Counted from the stretch's first letter, positions 21,426 through 33,138 are shown. The stretch: DNA of 64,000 nucleotides from Sipunculus nudus (GCA_026874595.1 CM049308.1:271001-335000); one strand, 5' to 3'. A program made the numbers and translations. The notes: generated by a model from the letters alone, not told the origin.

Positions 21426-22344
21426 TGTTACAACGGGGAATTAGGGGAGTTCTTCCCTGGCCATAACACAGTCACACGGCGCGTCAGGTGAATAACTGAG
21501 ACAGTCCAAGTTGGATATTGTGCTGTTTTATTTCCAGTTGTCTTGGTTTACATGTTGATGATGGCGTGGGTCTGTCTGCCAGTTCCCAGCCCAACACAGG
21601 ATTTTGTATCAGTATTACTACGTCACCAACCTTTACATCATCTTACACCTTTTCTATTGGATATTGGATATGTGTCATTATGACATACCTGAATGTTTAG
21701 ATAACCATATATGGCTTCGGCTTTCGCCTACGCACAAACTTTTTCCTTGTTTTACCTAAAACTCATGTAATATCATTATATTCCTGATATTAATATATTC
21801 AGGGTACATATTTGTCTCCTGATCAATTCTGTGTGACCCAGCTACTTACTGACTCACTTTTGGTACAGTTTTCCTGTCCTAAATTACTGCCTCATGCGCA
21901 GGCCGGTATTCACCGTACCTTTGACTTTTATATCATTTTACACTGTCATCCAGATCTAAACCTGGCTTCTGCTGATGCCTATAATAACAGAATCTATTTT
22001 GGCTTACTTGATTAAGTTTACATTCACATGGCTATAACAATTATACCAGTCTATAGTAATCACTGGTTGTCTGCATTCAGAATTTATGTCCATTAAAATA
22101 CTCATTTATCAGCTTCTTTTCTAAACCTATATGCTAACCGACATATGGAGATCGGAATCCAAACGCCTGTCTTTCAATGGTAGACAATGCGTTGGTACAC
22201 CAATTTAGGCTATTATCATTTCTCTCTGTCGCTCTATCTGTCTTTCCATCTGCTGAACTGGTAACTGATCTTATGTGTACCAAAATATTGCGTTAAAATC
22301 AGTAATTAATTATAATAGATATTAACACCTCTTACCACATAACA
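21426..22344 (-). repeat. 5' LTR of the Gypsy element
   Basis: 919 bp, TGTTA...TAACA. It differs from 11467-12385 at four positions, all substitutions. It carries the element promoter. AATAAA is at 21527-21532. Confidence 0.95.
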
Positions 22345-22373
22345 GTATCCCCCGACTTTGTCTGGGGATACAA
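22345..22373 (+). mobile_element. Right end of family H element, with GTAT target duplication
   Basis: It begins with the GTAT duplication (22345-22348) and completes the H terminal hairpin: GTATCCCC pairs with GGGGATAC at 22364-22371. TTGTCTGGGGATAC (22358-22371) is the exact inverse of 10560-10573 at the H 5' end. Confidence 0.85.
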
Positions 22374-22445
22374 TGAGTATATGAATCCTGAACCATTCAA
22401 CTGTGCAACCCCATGACTCGACAAGGAAACCATTCATAACAAATG

Positions 22446-23726
22446 ACCAAGTTTGTACTTAACAGTGTCACAATCACAACCACACACACATTTACAGAAT
22501 AGATGCAGGAAATCCTAACTAATGTTACCTACCAAGTTTGTACTTAACAGTGTCACAATCAAAACCACACACACATTTACAGAATAGATACAGGAAATCC
22601 TAACTAATGTTACCTACCAAGTTTGTACTTAACAGTGTCACAATCAAAACCACACACACATTTACAGAATAGATACAGGAAATCCTAACTAATGTTACCT
22701 ACCAAGTTTGTACTTAACAGTGTCACAATCAAAACCACACACACATTTACAGAATAGATACAGGAAATCCTAACTAATGTTACCTACCAATTAAGTTTGT
22801 ACTTAATAGTGTCACAATCACAACCACACACACATTTACAGAATAGATGCAGGAAATCCTAACTAATGTTACCTACCAAGTTTGTACTTAACAGTGTCAC
22901 AATCAAAACCACACACACATTTACAGAATAGATGCAGGAAATCCTAACTAATGTTACCTACCAAGTTTGTACTTAACAGTGTCACAATCAAAACCACACA
23001 CACATTTACAGAATAGATACAGGAAATCCTAACTAATGTTACCTACCAAGTTTGTACTTAAAAGCGTCACAATCACAACCACACACACATTTACAGAATA
23101 GATGCAGGAAATCCTAACTAATGTTACCTACCAAGTTTGTACTTAACAGTGTCACAATCAAAACCACACACACATTTACAGAATAGATACAGGAAATCCT
23201 AACTAATGTTACCTACCAAGTTTGTACTTAACAGTGTCACAATCAAAACCACACACACATTTACAGAATAGATACAGGAAATCCTAACTAATGTTACCTA
23301 CCAAGTTTGTACTTAACAGTGTCACAATCAAAACCACACACACATTTACAGAATAGATACAGGAAATCCTAACTAATGTTACCTACCAAGTTTGTACTTA
23401 ACAGTGTCACAATCAAAACCACACACACATTTACAGAATAGATGCAGGAAATCCTAACTAATGTTACCTACCAAGTTTGTACTTAACAGTGTCACAATCA
23501 AAACCACACACACATTTACAGAATAGATACAGGAAATCCTAACTAATGTTACCTACCAAGTTTGTACTTAACAGTGTCACAATCAAAACCACACACACAT
23601 TTACAGAATAGATACAGGAAATCCTAACTAATGTTACCTACCAAGTTTGTACTTAACAGTGTCACAATCAAAACCACACACACATTTACAGAATAGATAC
23701 AGGAAATCCTAACTTATGTTACCTAC
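22446..23726. repeat. 85-bp tandem array, about 15 copies
   Basis: Units start at 22446 and recur every 85 bp to 23640. One unit, at 22786, is lengthened by about four bases. Units differ mainly at two places (gatac/gatgc and caatcaaaacc/caatcacaacc). On the LARS2 strand every unit includes GTAGGTAACAT, the same sequence as the true 5' splice site at 23726. The array begins exactly at that exon-intron junction. Confidence 0.95.
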
Positions 23727-23751
23727 CTCTGCTTGACGGATCTTGGTCTGG
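23727..23751 (-). CDS. LARS2: LARS2 micro-exon of 25 nt
   Basis: It lies between an acceptor ending GATCTTTACAG and the donor GAG|GTAGGT. It adds eight codons (reading PDQDPSSR) plus one base. It enters in phase 0 after the exon at 24481-24603, and its final G combines with AT of the exon at 8933-9034 to make an Asp codon. The phase match is the main evidence that it is real. It falls in a poorly conserved loop of the CP1 domain. An alternative is that it is sometimes skipped, but skipping would shift the frame. Confidence 0.7.
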
Positions 23752-24480
23752 CTGTAAAGATCATAAATAATATAAAAAAGGCTTAAAAATATGTTAATTT
23801 TGATTGTATCATCACAATATTTATTTTGTCATGAACATTACGACACAACAAGCTGCCTCTTAATATTACTGGCTTTTTCTTCCGATAATTTATTAAACAT
23901 TTTCCTATAATCTGTCAAAGATGTTTTTCTATCCTGGAAATAATATTATCAGTAGAACTTTTGCTTCACAGTAAACTGTACCACATACAGATGTTAGTGA
24001 AATTAAGTGTGCAAGTACATAATTATAGACAGCATTTTGATCAAAGATTGACAACTGAGCCATACAGGTGCAATATAAGATATATATTTTTGTCAAAAGC
24101 CTCATATGAAAGACACAAGATGTACCTTCTGCCCCTGACTATGCTGATGTCAAACTACAGCACCAAACTTGCAATCTGCTTTTCAAATAAATCCCCTCTA
24201 CTCTAAATATTCTTCTCATATCCTTTATCAGTTAAAATTTAAAAAAACTTGTACATCATTTATGTGCCCTTTATATTTCTTTAAATATGGAATACAGTAA
24301 ACTTTATTAAATAACAAAAGAAATGCATAAGGTGGGACACTGTTTAAACCCATCTACCATAAAATGTCTTATGAATTTCTTCAGGTTATTTTTCAAGATT
24401 CAGAAACTCAGAAAAATCTGAGCAATTCAAATATATTTTGCTTGAACTGACAGAAGTACATGATGACTGTGGATTCTCAC
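23752..24480 (-). other. LARS2: LARS2 intron, 729 bp
   Basis: Bounded by ATG|GTGAGA and TTTACAG. AT-rich, without an element end or repeat that I recognise. Confidence 0.7.
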
Positions 24481-24603
24481 CATGTAGTATTTCTGTATAT
24501 TAAGCTGGTGGTCTTCTGAAATCAGAACATGTGATGCTCCAAACAGTCCTCCTGCATGCCTTGTAAATATGGACTCAACACAGTCAATACAGCTATCTGG
24601 TGA
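24481..24603 (-). CDS. LARS2: LARS2 exon (CP1 editing domain)
   Basis: 123 nt, 41 codons, phase 0 at both ends. The acceptor is the pyrimidine-rich TTGTTTTCTTTTATAG and the donor ATG|GTGAGA. The translation contains GGLFGASHVLISEDHQL, which fits the LeuRS CP1 motif where a threonine-rich loop precedes a G-x-(T/S)-x-x-(A/V)-x-(S/A)-x-x-H-x-L pattern. The threonine-rich editing loop itself is poorly kept (SIFTRHAGGLFG), as is known for metazoan mitochondrial LeuRS. It continues directly from the exon at 44056-44169, with no residues missing by my comparison. Confidence 0.85.
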
Positions 24604-25240
24604 CTATAAAAGAAAACAATAAATTCATATACAAAACTGTAGTCAGATTCAATTATTACCACTCACCCTAATTATTAATATTTTAAGTATATTAACCAGA
24701 AAACCTCTCGTTATGGACAACTCTTTATCACAGTCAACACTCTGTTAACAACAATTTGAAAATGACCAGAAAATGTAGATTGAGAGGTTTGCAAATGTAA
24801 GAAGTATCAACTGAATCTTATGAAAATATATTTAAGGAATAGAATCCTATCAATTAACAAGACTAACACAAACGTGCATAATACACCCTTTGTGTATCTG
24901 TTGACCTCTGATCTCATTACATATGTGTGAGTTTTGATGATAAGGTAATTCAGGTGAGAAACTCTATTTGTAAATATGTATAATGAGTTTCATGAAAATC
25001 CATAGGATTTTTGGCAAGTCACGGTGACCTCTGACAGGGGTAGAAATATTCTAAAATTTGAGCAGGACACTAGTTCTGAAAATCTGACAGACATCTGAAA
25101 TTTGAACAGGACACTAATAATCAATACAAGACATTTACAATCAATAACCTAGAAACACACTTATATTGTTGAATATTAAAAAACAATGTCCCCCCATTGC
25201 CTTTATACTAAGGGGCACTTTAAACACAGGGAAAAATCTA
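24604..25240. other. Intronic sequence with a partial G-type repeat
   Basis: About 24865-25040 resembles 34720-34860 ('aacgtgcataata', 'gacctctga', 'aaaatccata'). The rest is AT-rich and unrecognised. Confidence 0.5.
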
Positions 25241-28061
25241 ACAAGGCCTACAGGCCTAATGCGAACCTGTGCAAAGTTTAGGGGTATGAATGGAGGTTTT
25301 AATTTTTAAAATTTAATATTGATCCTCTTAAGTCCTGCATATCTACCTTAGTCATTATGATTTCAGCAAAATGGACGTTTCGGACCTGCAAGTTTCAGAC
25401 TTGGGCATTTTAAAACTAGAATATGGGTAGTCGACAAGCGACTGTGTATCCACAGAAATCAGAGTGGCACGGGTGAAGTGAGGCATGGATTAAGTGGCAA
25501 GGGGAATAGAGTGAGGTGTGTTGAATATAAGCATGGATGTCTGCAGCGTAAACGTGAATGCAGGTGGTGCCGGCTGTCATAAAATCGAGAAAATTGTCCA
25601 GGATGTATAAACCTGCAAAATTTTAGGTGAATAAGTCAAACCACTGCTGAGATATGAGTGATTTTATCCCAAGGCAGATGAACAGATGGAGGCTGTGCAA
25701 AAATGGTTGCAGGTGGTTGCAGGTGTTATAAAGCTTTCCAAGGGCTACATTTGTGCAAAATCTTTAGCCTTATCGGTCAAACGGTTGCCGAGATATGTGG
25801 GTTTATGCGTGGAAACAGACACACAAATGAACGCTGGGCAGAGAAGAGAGGTCAGAGGTCAACCAAAAATGAGGGCTACCCGATATGTATAAACATGCCC
25901 AATTTTAGTCTGACGTATCAAATTCCTCTGTAGAAATAAGCAGGCGCACACACTGCAAAAGTCAATATAGGTGGCACCACCTGTCTTGTAAATGAGAATA
26001 CCATCAAAGATGCATAGGCAGGTCAAAATATCAGTCCAATACATCAAATTTCCCAAGAGTATGATGCACTGGGCTGACAAGGCTCCCCGAGTGACCTGTG
26101 ACAAATTGCTGCCTCAAGCTACTGCACTGAGTGAACTCTTGACCTGCACCTGGCTAAACTGAGTGAACTTTTGACCTGTACCTGGCTGCACAGAGTGCAC
26201 TCTTGACCTGTTGCATAATCTGACACAGCTGGCAGTCTGCCAAAGCTATTAATAGATTCAGGCTGAACTTTGGTGCCAAATATGATTCAGTGAGCAGTCT
26301 GCCAAAGCTATAAATAGAATGCAGCTACTGCACTGATTGAACTCTTGACCTATACCTTGCTGCACTTCTTCCAATCCTGGCACTGTGCCAAACCTATTTA
26401 TAGAGCTGACATCATCTTGGCTAATGGCAACTCTTGACCTATACCTTGCTGCACTTCTTCCAATCCTGGCACTGTGCCAAAACTATTTATAGAGCTGACA
26501 TCATCTTGGCTAATGGCCAACATCAAGGCACTGGCAATCTGCCAATGGTAAACCAAGTGCTGCCATCTGTACATTAAAGTGGTCCCTACTTGAAATAACT
26601 TTGAAATTTATTTTCCCAATACAAAATGCTTTTCAGCTGACTTTTTATAAAAAAGAAATCAGGAATATATGTAAAATTATTACGGATGCATACTGAATGC
26701 AAAATCAAAATACAGATATATCTCATTGATGGCAAATTCTTGAATTAAGTTGAGTGGGGATACCAATAATTTATAATCCACGTACAGTTGTCTTTATATA
26801 GCCACAGAGAGCTGAATATCCATGATTGTAACATTATCTGGTATTATGAATAACTTATATCATAAATCTAAATTTTTTAAAAGCTTTGAAAAAAACTTTC
26901 TTGTCAATATTACCCAAAGATAACCTGACATCTAAATGTCTAGTGCTATGATGTAATAGATGCTGATAAACTGGTGCCAGGCTAGATGTAACAGCATAAC
27001 ACAGCTGACATATATGGTAAAATGACTCAATTCAATCTACATAATTCAGCCAAATATCATTCATGTGGAACCATTAATGACAATTATTATAAGAATTATT
27101 GTAGGGATTATTCTTGTAAAATATTTAACAAACTGGCTTCAGTGGCATCAGTCAAAAAACATTTGACAGGTTTATAACTCGTATAGGAAGATACAGCAAA
27201 CTGGCTAAGTTCAGCTTCCCGTAACTCAGCCAAAAAGCACTGAACCACAACCATTTAAACAAACTTGAATTATCAACATCTGAGGATAATTAATTTGTGA
27301 GATTTAAGAATTTGGCCCAGTGGTTTTTGAGAAGAAGATCTTTGTAGCCACTGAGCTAAAATGGGCTGTTATGGCATATGACTAATTTCAGCTTCCCATA
27401 ACTTAGCCAAAAGTCACTGAAAAGAGACCATTAGAACAAACTTCAGAAAGCACTACCCTAGGATCATTTCTGTGCGATATTAAACATTCTGGCCATATGG
27501 TTTCAGAGAAGAAGTTTTTTTGTAGCCCTCAGTGGGATACAGGCACTGATGACCCAGTACAAAAAAGGCAGATGCAGGTGGCGCCACCAATACCTCAATT
27601 TCAGATATGACCTATGTGACCAACATTGGCATAAAATTTGGTGATGATAGCTCCAGCTGTTTCTGAGATCTTAATTTTAATTTGCTTTTTTGCACAGTTA
27701 AAAAAGTTCAACCTCCTGTAACTCAGCCAAAAATCTCCGAACTGGAACAATTTGATCAAACTTGAGAAAGATTGTTCCAGGGATCATTTCTGTGAAATAT
27801 TGGACAATTTGGCTGGACAGTTTCGGAGAAGAAGATTTTTAAAGTTTTTTTAGCTTTTTCCCTATAAAATCTAAGAAAATGCAGTTAGAAAAAAAAATAA
27901 ACAAAATCCGATATAGTTTTTTGGATGACTGAATATTTGCAAAAAATTTGGTGATGCTAGGTCCTGCCGTTTTTGAGAAAGCTATGGTTAACGTACAGAC
28001 GACGCACGGCGTACGACGCACGACGCCGCACCATTGCATAAGCTCACAGGTTCGCTAAAAA
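25241..28061 (+). mobile_element. Family B element, complete, with a D fragment inside (B2)
   Basis: The 5' end ACAAGGCCTACAGGCCT (AGGCCT-AC-AGGCCT dyad) is followed by GCGAACCTGTG at 25261-25271. The exact inverse CACAGGTTCGC is at 28045-28055, just before TAAAAA. It contains repeated 'gagtgaactcttgacctg' units near 26130-26420, a 'ctggcactgtgcc' duplication, and the B core with GGTGGCGCCACC at 27577-27588. A family D fragment is embedded at about 25414-25870. Confidence 0.82.
25414..25870 (+). mobile_element. Family D fragment inside B2
   Basis: It starts ACTAGAATATGGGTAGTCG with the GTAGTCG/CGACT hairpin typical of D, and includes D core text ('ctttccaagggctac', 'gtcaaacggttgccgagatatg'). 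The D 3' hairpin is missing. Its right limit is approximate. Confidence 0.6.
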
Positions 28062-30581
28062 TATGATTTGGGAAAGAGGCACATGCTTTTTTTCTGTGGT
28101 AATAAATATAAGCTTTATTATGAGTTGTTGGTGTTTAGCTTATGTATGATTTTGATAGTATCTTTGGAGACAGGGAAGAGGATTGATTTCATTTATTTTA
28201 TAGTGCTATTGTCACACAGATTTTGACTTGGCCATATAACTTTTAAGCAGCAAATATAATAAAAGAGTTTAACTATTTATTAAAATTTAATAACAAATAT
28301 TGTGCCAATATAATTTTTATTAAAAAAAATAACAAGAAAATCATATGATTTTTTAAAATAAAATATAACTGAAATGATTATTGAAATAATATTATAGAAT
28401 ATATTCATGAATCCATTCATGAATAAATTTTGAAAGTATCTGCACTGGTATTCAAATACTTTCACTTTTACCTGAATTCCTATTCTTATGCAATAAAATT
28501 TTTTAATGCAGTACATATTCATATTCGTATTCAAATACATTTGAAAAGTATTCGCACCATGTCTAGTATTTATTCAGTTTTAGCCAAACAATGATGTTGA
28601 GAATCCAGAATATACAAAATTCACAAATTTAAATAATGATCATAAGTACCTGGTTTTATGGCTTTTATTTATATTAAAAAAAATAAATGTAATATATTCA
28701 CTTTGGACTACTTTCACATCAATCTACACACTAGACACAGATTAATTTCCTTCATATGATCCCTAACGATTAGTAATGAATAATATGATTTATTTTTTTA
28801 TCATTAAAATTTCACTGAAAAATACCATAGGTGACTGCATGGTGTTATTTGGAATAACATTGACATTTACATTCTATCCATCCATATAAGATTCTTACAT
28901 CATCAGTAACTGCAAGTTAATTTTCTGTTACTCATCAACTAACAAATTCCTTTTCTATTAATTTTTCTTTAATTTGTTATAAAAAAATACAAAGTTATTA
29001 ATTTATTGTTTATTGTTATATTGTTTTTCAAAACAACTTCTAGATGAGTTGGGTTGGACACCTGGATCAACTGTGGCTGGCTGCCCCAGTGTATGCTTTG
29101 CTCAAGCATGCATAATCTGATGAAAGGTCAACAAGGTCAACATACAGGTGACTGAAGAGGGGCTGGATTAAGCCTGGGTCTGACATGGTCTCATAAAAAC
29201 ATTAATAAAAGCTACAATATTTGGCCAATTTCTTTCAGCTTTCTAAACTACAAAGATGAAATCCTAATGTGTGCATGATATGAAAAACAGTGCTCTCAGG
29301 AAACAAACGTGCCATGGTCAAAGTTGGGCAAAATTTCAGGTACTAATTTTATATTTATACTAATAACTTATAAAATTTGAAAAATTCAGAACTAATTTTT
29401 GGTATTCAATTGAATCTTGATTAAATAATGTTACATCCCTGACAAAAAATCTCTAGCTTCAGCAATCCTCTTGTTAAGGGAGTAAATATATTTCTTGATT
29501 TTTAACAAGTGCATTATGTTTGGGCCCATAACTTTAAACAATTACGCAATACTGACATCATTTCTGGCATGTGCATAGCAAATGTATAGAAAAATATTTA
29601 TATTATATATGATCAAAGTCAGATCAGTGGTTTTGATATTAGGCAGTCTTACAGTGTAACAATTGGTTTTTAATGGAAAAATGAAGTTTTTCATTAATAT
29701 TTCAAAGGAATTAATTCCTAGTGATCAAATTCTTGGCATGGAAGGGGATTTTGGAGACATCTAACTGTATGCTAAATTTAAGGAACTTAGAGCTGAAGCT
29801 GGGGAGCTGAGCTCTAGCAAACTGCATAACACTAGCTTGATGTAAACTTGATGTGACATGGTGCTTGAAAACTTAAAAAAATCTACAGTTTTTGATCAAC
29901 TGAATTCAAACTTTTGGTGTTAACAGACAAAATGCAAACAAAAACATGCTGTGCAAATTAAATCCACAGTACTTACAGGAAAAAAAACGTGCCATGGTCA
30001 ACCTTGGGCAAAATTTAAGGTACCAATTTTATATTTTTGCCAATATTTAAAAAAATTTAACAGATTTTGATCTAATTTTTGGTATACAATTAAATTTTGA
30101 TCAATTAAAGTTGTATTACTGAAAAAAAGTCCCAACCTTTAACACTTTTGGTCTTAAGTGACCAAATATCTTTCCTGATTTTTTTTACAAAGTCCATTAT
30201 GTTTGGGCCAATAACTTTTTTAAATTAAATAATACTGACTTAATTTTTGGCATGTACATAGGAACTATATAGAGGAATATCTATGGTAAATATGAAGAAA
30301 ACCAGATAAGTGGTTTTGATATTATGCAGTCCTGAAGTGTGAAAATAGATTTCTAATAAAAAATTGAGGTTTTTCCTTAATATCTCAAAGGAACGAAGTC
30401 CTATTGACCCAATTTTCGGCATGGTAGGAGATTTTTGGGACATCTAACTGTATGGCAAATTTCAGATTCGTAGGTCCAATGGTGTCGAAACGTGCCAGTC
30501 TTACGGACGGACATCCGGACAGACGATGGACAATGGACCACGACTATAGCTCAGATGACCTATAGTCAGCTGAGCTAAAAA
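28062..30581 (+). mobile_element. Family C element, 5'-truncated (C3)
   Basis: Homologous to 1837-4426. As there, it follows a family B 3' end through 'tatgattt', so the B-C junction is shared by both loci. The 3' hairpin tail ends TCAGCTGAGCTAAAAA. Confidence 0.7.
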
Positions 30582-31653
30582 TCATAAAAAATTGAAAAAA
30601 TACAGGTGGCGCCACCAGTCTGCAGAAACTGATGTAACACTCCATGATCAATGTCCATGCAAATAATCATGGTGATCAATGCAATAGTTGTTCAGATTTT
30701 TGAGCTTTTGTATCAAAATTTTCATTATTCTGAGGGGTACTTTGGAGCCCCATAGCTTGAAGAATATGAGAGACCTAATTCCATGTTTCCAAGGAGATTT
30801 TTCATTGACCTCTCTGGATGTAAAGTAAGAAGATTCTAGGTCCAGAGGTTACGATTCGTGCCTTGTTAACGTGCAGACGGCCGGATGGCTGGATGGCCAG
30901 ACAGCCAACAGACAAAGAGTGATCGCTATAGCTCAGACGACTTACAGTCAGCTGAGCTTAAAACAAGGTGGCGCCACCAGTCTGCGGGAACTGATGAAAC
31001 ACTTCATCATTAATATGCATGCAAGAAATCAGGGTGATTATACATTCGTTGTTCAGATACTGGAGTTTTTGTATCAAATTTTTTAATATTTGGGGAGAAC
31101 TTCTGAGCCCCAAAGTATATGGGTAACAGAGACCTACATTCAGGTCTCCAAGCAGACTTTTCATGGACCTCCCGGCATGTCAAGAAAGAAGATTCTAGGT
31201 TCAGTTCTTACGATTTGTGCCCTGGTAACAGATGATCGCATCTTTAAATGTCTCTAAAATTGAGAAAAAAATCCAAAAAAAATTTTGTTAAATACAGGTG
31301 GCGCCACCAGTCTGCAAAAACTGATGAAACACTCCATGATCAATATCCATGCAAATAATCATGGTGATTAATGCATTAGGTGTTCAGATACTTGAGCTTT
31401 TGTATCAAATTTTTCATTATTTATGGGGGGGGGGGGGGGTACTTCGGAGCCTTATAGCTTGAAGAATATGGGTGACAGAGACCTAATTTCAGGTTTCCAA
31501 GGAGATTTTTCATGGACCTCTTTGGATATAAAGAAAGAAGATTCCAGGTCCAGCAGTTATGATTTGTGCCTTGTTAACAGCCAGACGGCCGGACAAACGA
31601 CAGACAAAGAGTGATCGCTATAGCTCAGATGACTTACAGTCAGCTGAGCTAAT
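30582..31653 (+). mobile_element. Family E core units with two 3' ends (E1)
   Basis: Three core units, each opening with CAGGTGGCGCCACCAGTCTGC or a close form (palindromes at 30605, 30967 and 31297). 3' hairpin tails TCAGCTGAGCTTAAAA and TCAGCTGAGCTAATAAAA lie near 30945-30963 and 31640-31653. A G run of about 14 lies at 31425-31438. No E 5' end is present. Confidence 0.75.
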
Positions 31654-32790
31654 AAAACTTTACAGGTTTCTGCTTGATTAAAAGAATATCACTCTGTCTG
31701 CCAAGGCAAACTTTTGTATCACATCTGAAATGGGCCCAATAATTGTCTGTCAAGTCAAGTGTCATACGGCTGAAAATGCGTGGCACCATGGTTTATTAGA
31801 GTGTGCTGTGCGGCCAGGCATCTCCCATCTCCGTCTCGAAGTTTCTGTGGGGGTTACCTCACCCCTAGCCTTTGCCAAACAGGCTTTCCTCATAAGGCAG
31901 TGGGGGGTTGACTAGTGAGTGCCAGGTGTGTCCACATGCCAGGGGGCCTGCACACTGCACCTCTTGGCCTCAACCTGCTCTAAGATCCCTCACAGTTTAG
32001 CCTGTGTCCGCTGGGTACCCAGTTTCCTGGTGAGCCTCATGGAGGCTCTGTAAGTCTTGACTTAGCAGAAGCTATGATGTACCACCAGGAAGGACTTACA
32101 CACTTGGCCTTCTTTTCAGCCAGGTTACCTAGATGGTAGCTGCGGCTGAAAGCGAGAAGACTAAACAACTACACTACACTACAGCTCTAGACACTATACT
32201 AAGCCCTGTGCATGCACTTCACCAGTGTCAAGTGACAGTTGAGAAATTTTCAGTTTTCTTCTCTTAGCCAACTTGTCATTAGGAATTCAGAGATTATTTG
32301 TTAATATATAAGTGAAGTATGACTAATAATTCATGTAACAGACAAATTTCATGACTTTTTCATGACTTTTCCAGGACCTGCGACAAAAAAATCATGACCT
32401 TTTTCTCATCACTTTGGAATGGAAATTGTTATACTTAGGAAACTCCCGATGGAGATCATCCTTGACCATTTAGATATGAAGAATATAGCTTAAAGAATAC
32501 ATATTAATTAAATATATTTAAGGGTCATTATTTCAAGAATGTTGATTTTTTTATTTTCCTCTCATTTGTTAAAATATATTTGAATAGGCTTCATATTTAG
32601 GATAATAAACCATTAAAATGAACTGAACACAAGGAATGATTAAGTAAAAACAATCTGGTCTAACAGTGTTTTTTTTAAGATTCATCAGGGTTTAAATGAA
32701 TTTTTTTTTAATATTGAGAGTGAAATAAAACACTGTCAATTAAATTACTTTCAAACACAGTAGGTGCATCAACCCAGGAGCACAACCAGG
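31654..32790. other. GC-richer unassigned block and AT-rich sequence
   Basis: About 31700-32180 is clearly richer in GC than its surroundings and ends in 'ctacactacactac'. It has the size and simple tail of a SINE-like repeat, but I see no convincing A or B box. 32180-32790 is AT-rich and holds nothing recognisable. Confidence 0.4.
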
Positions 32791-33138
32791 GTGATATATG
32801 GTATCAGAAGACAAACACTGTGATATATGGTATCAGAAGACAAACACTGTGATATATGGTATCAGAAGACAAACACTGTGATATATGGTATCAGAAGACA
32901 AACACTGTGATATATGGTATCAGAAGACAAACACTGTGATATATGGTATCAGAAGACAAACACTGTGATATATGGTATCAGAAGACAAACACTGTGATAT
33001 ATGGTATCAGAAGACAAACACTGTGATATATGGTATCAGAAGACAAACACTGTGATATATGGTATCAGAAGACAAACACTGTGATATATGGTATCAGAAG
33101 ACAAACACTGTGATATATGGTATCAGAAGACAAACACT
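32791..33138. repeat. 29-bp minisatellite, 12 copies
   Basis: The unit is 'gtgatatatggtatcagaag' plus 'acaaacact', repeated 12 times at exact 29-bp spacing. I saw no difference between units. Confidence 0.97.

Larger units (their letters stand above)
11467..22344 (-). mobile_element. Full-length Ty3/Gypsy LTR retrotransposon with env
   Basis: The 10,878-bp element is on the minus strand, in the same direction as LARS2. Its 919-bp LTRs have TGTTA...TAACA ends and the insertion has a 4-bp target duplication. In element sense the order is 5' LTR, primer-binding site, gag, pol (protease, RT, RNase H, integrase with GPY/F and a chromodomain-like tail), env, a 0.9-kb non-coding stretch and 3' LTR. 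The two LTRs differ at four positions, so the insertion is recent. Pol is open throughout. Gag and env each contain one frame change. The env resembles errantivirus and baculovirus F fusion proteins. Confidence 0.95.
9035..23726 (-). other. LARS2: LARS2 intron of 14.7 kb holding the Gypsy element and an 85-bp satellite
   Basis: In LARS2 sense it runs from the GTAGGT donor at 23726 to the CAG acceptor at 9035. Its content in sense order is the 85-bp array, the right end of element H, the Gypsy element, the rest of H, and family A element A2. The phases of the flanking exons agree, which supports treating the whole stretch as a single intron. Confidence 0.75.

Noticed and set aside
22446-23726. 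CRISPR-like appearance of the 85-bp array
   Set aside because: The repeats are directly adjacent without unique spacers, and the context is an animal intron.
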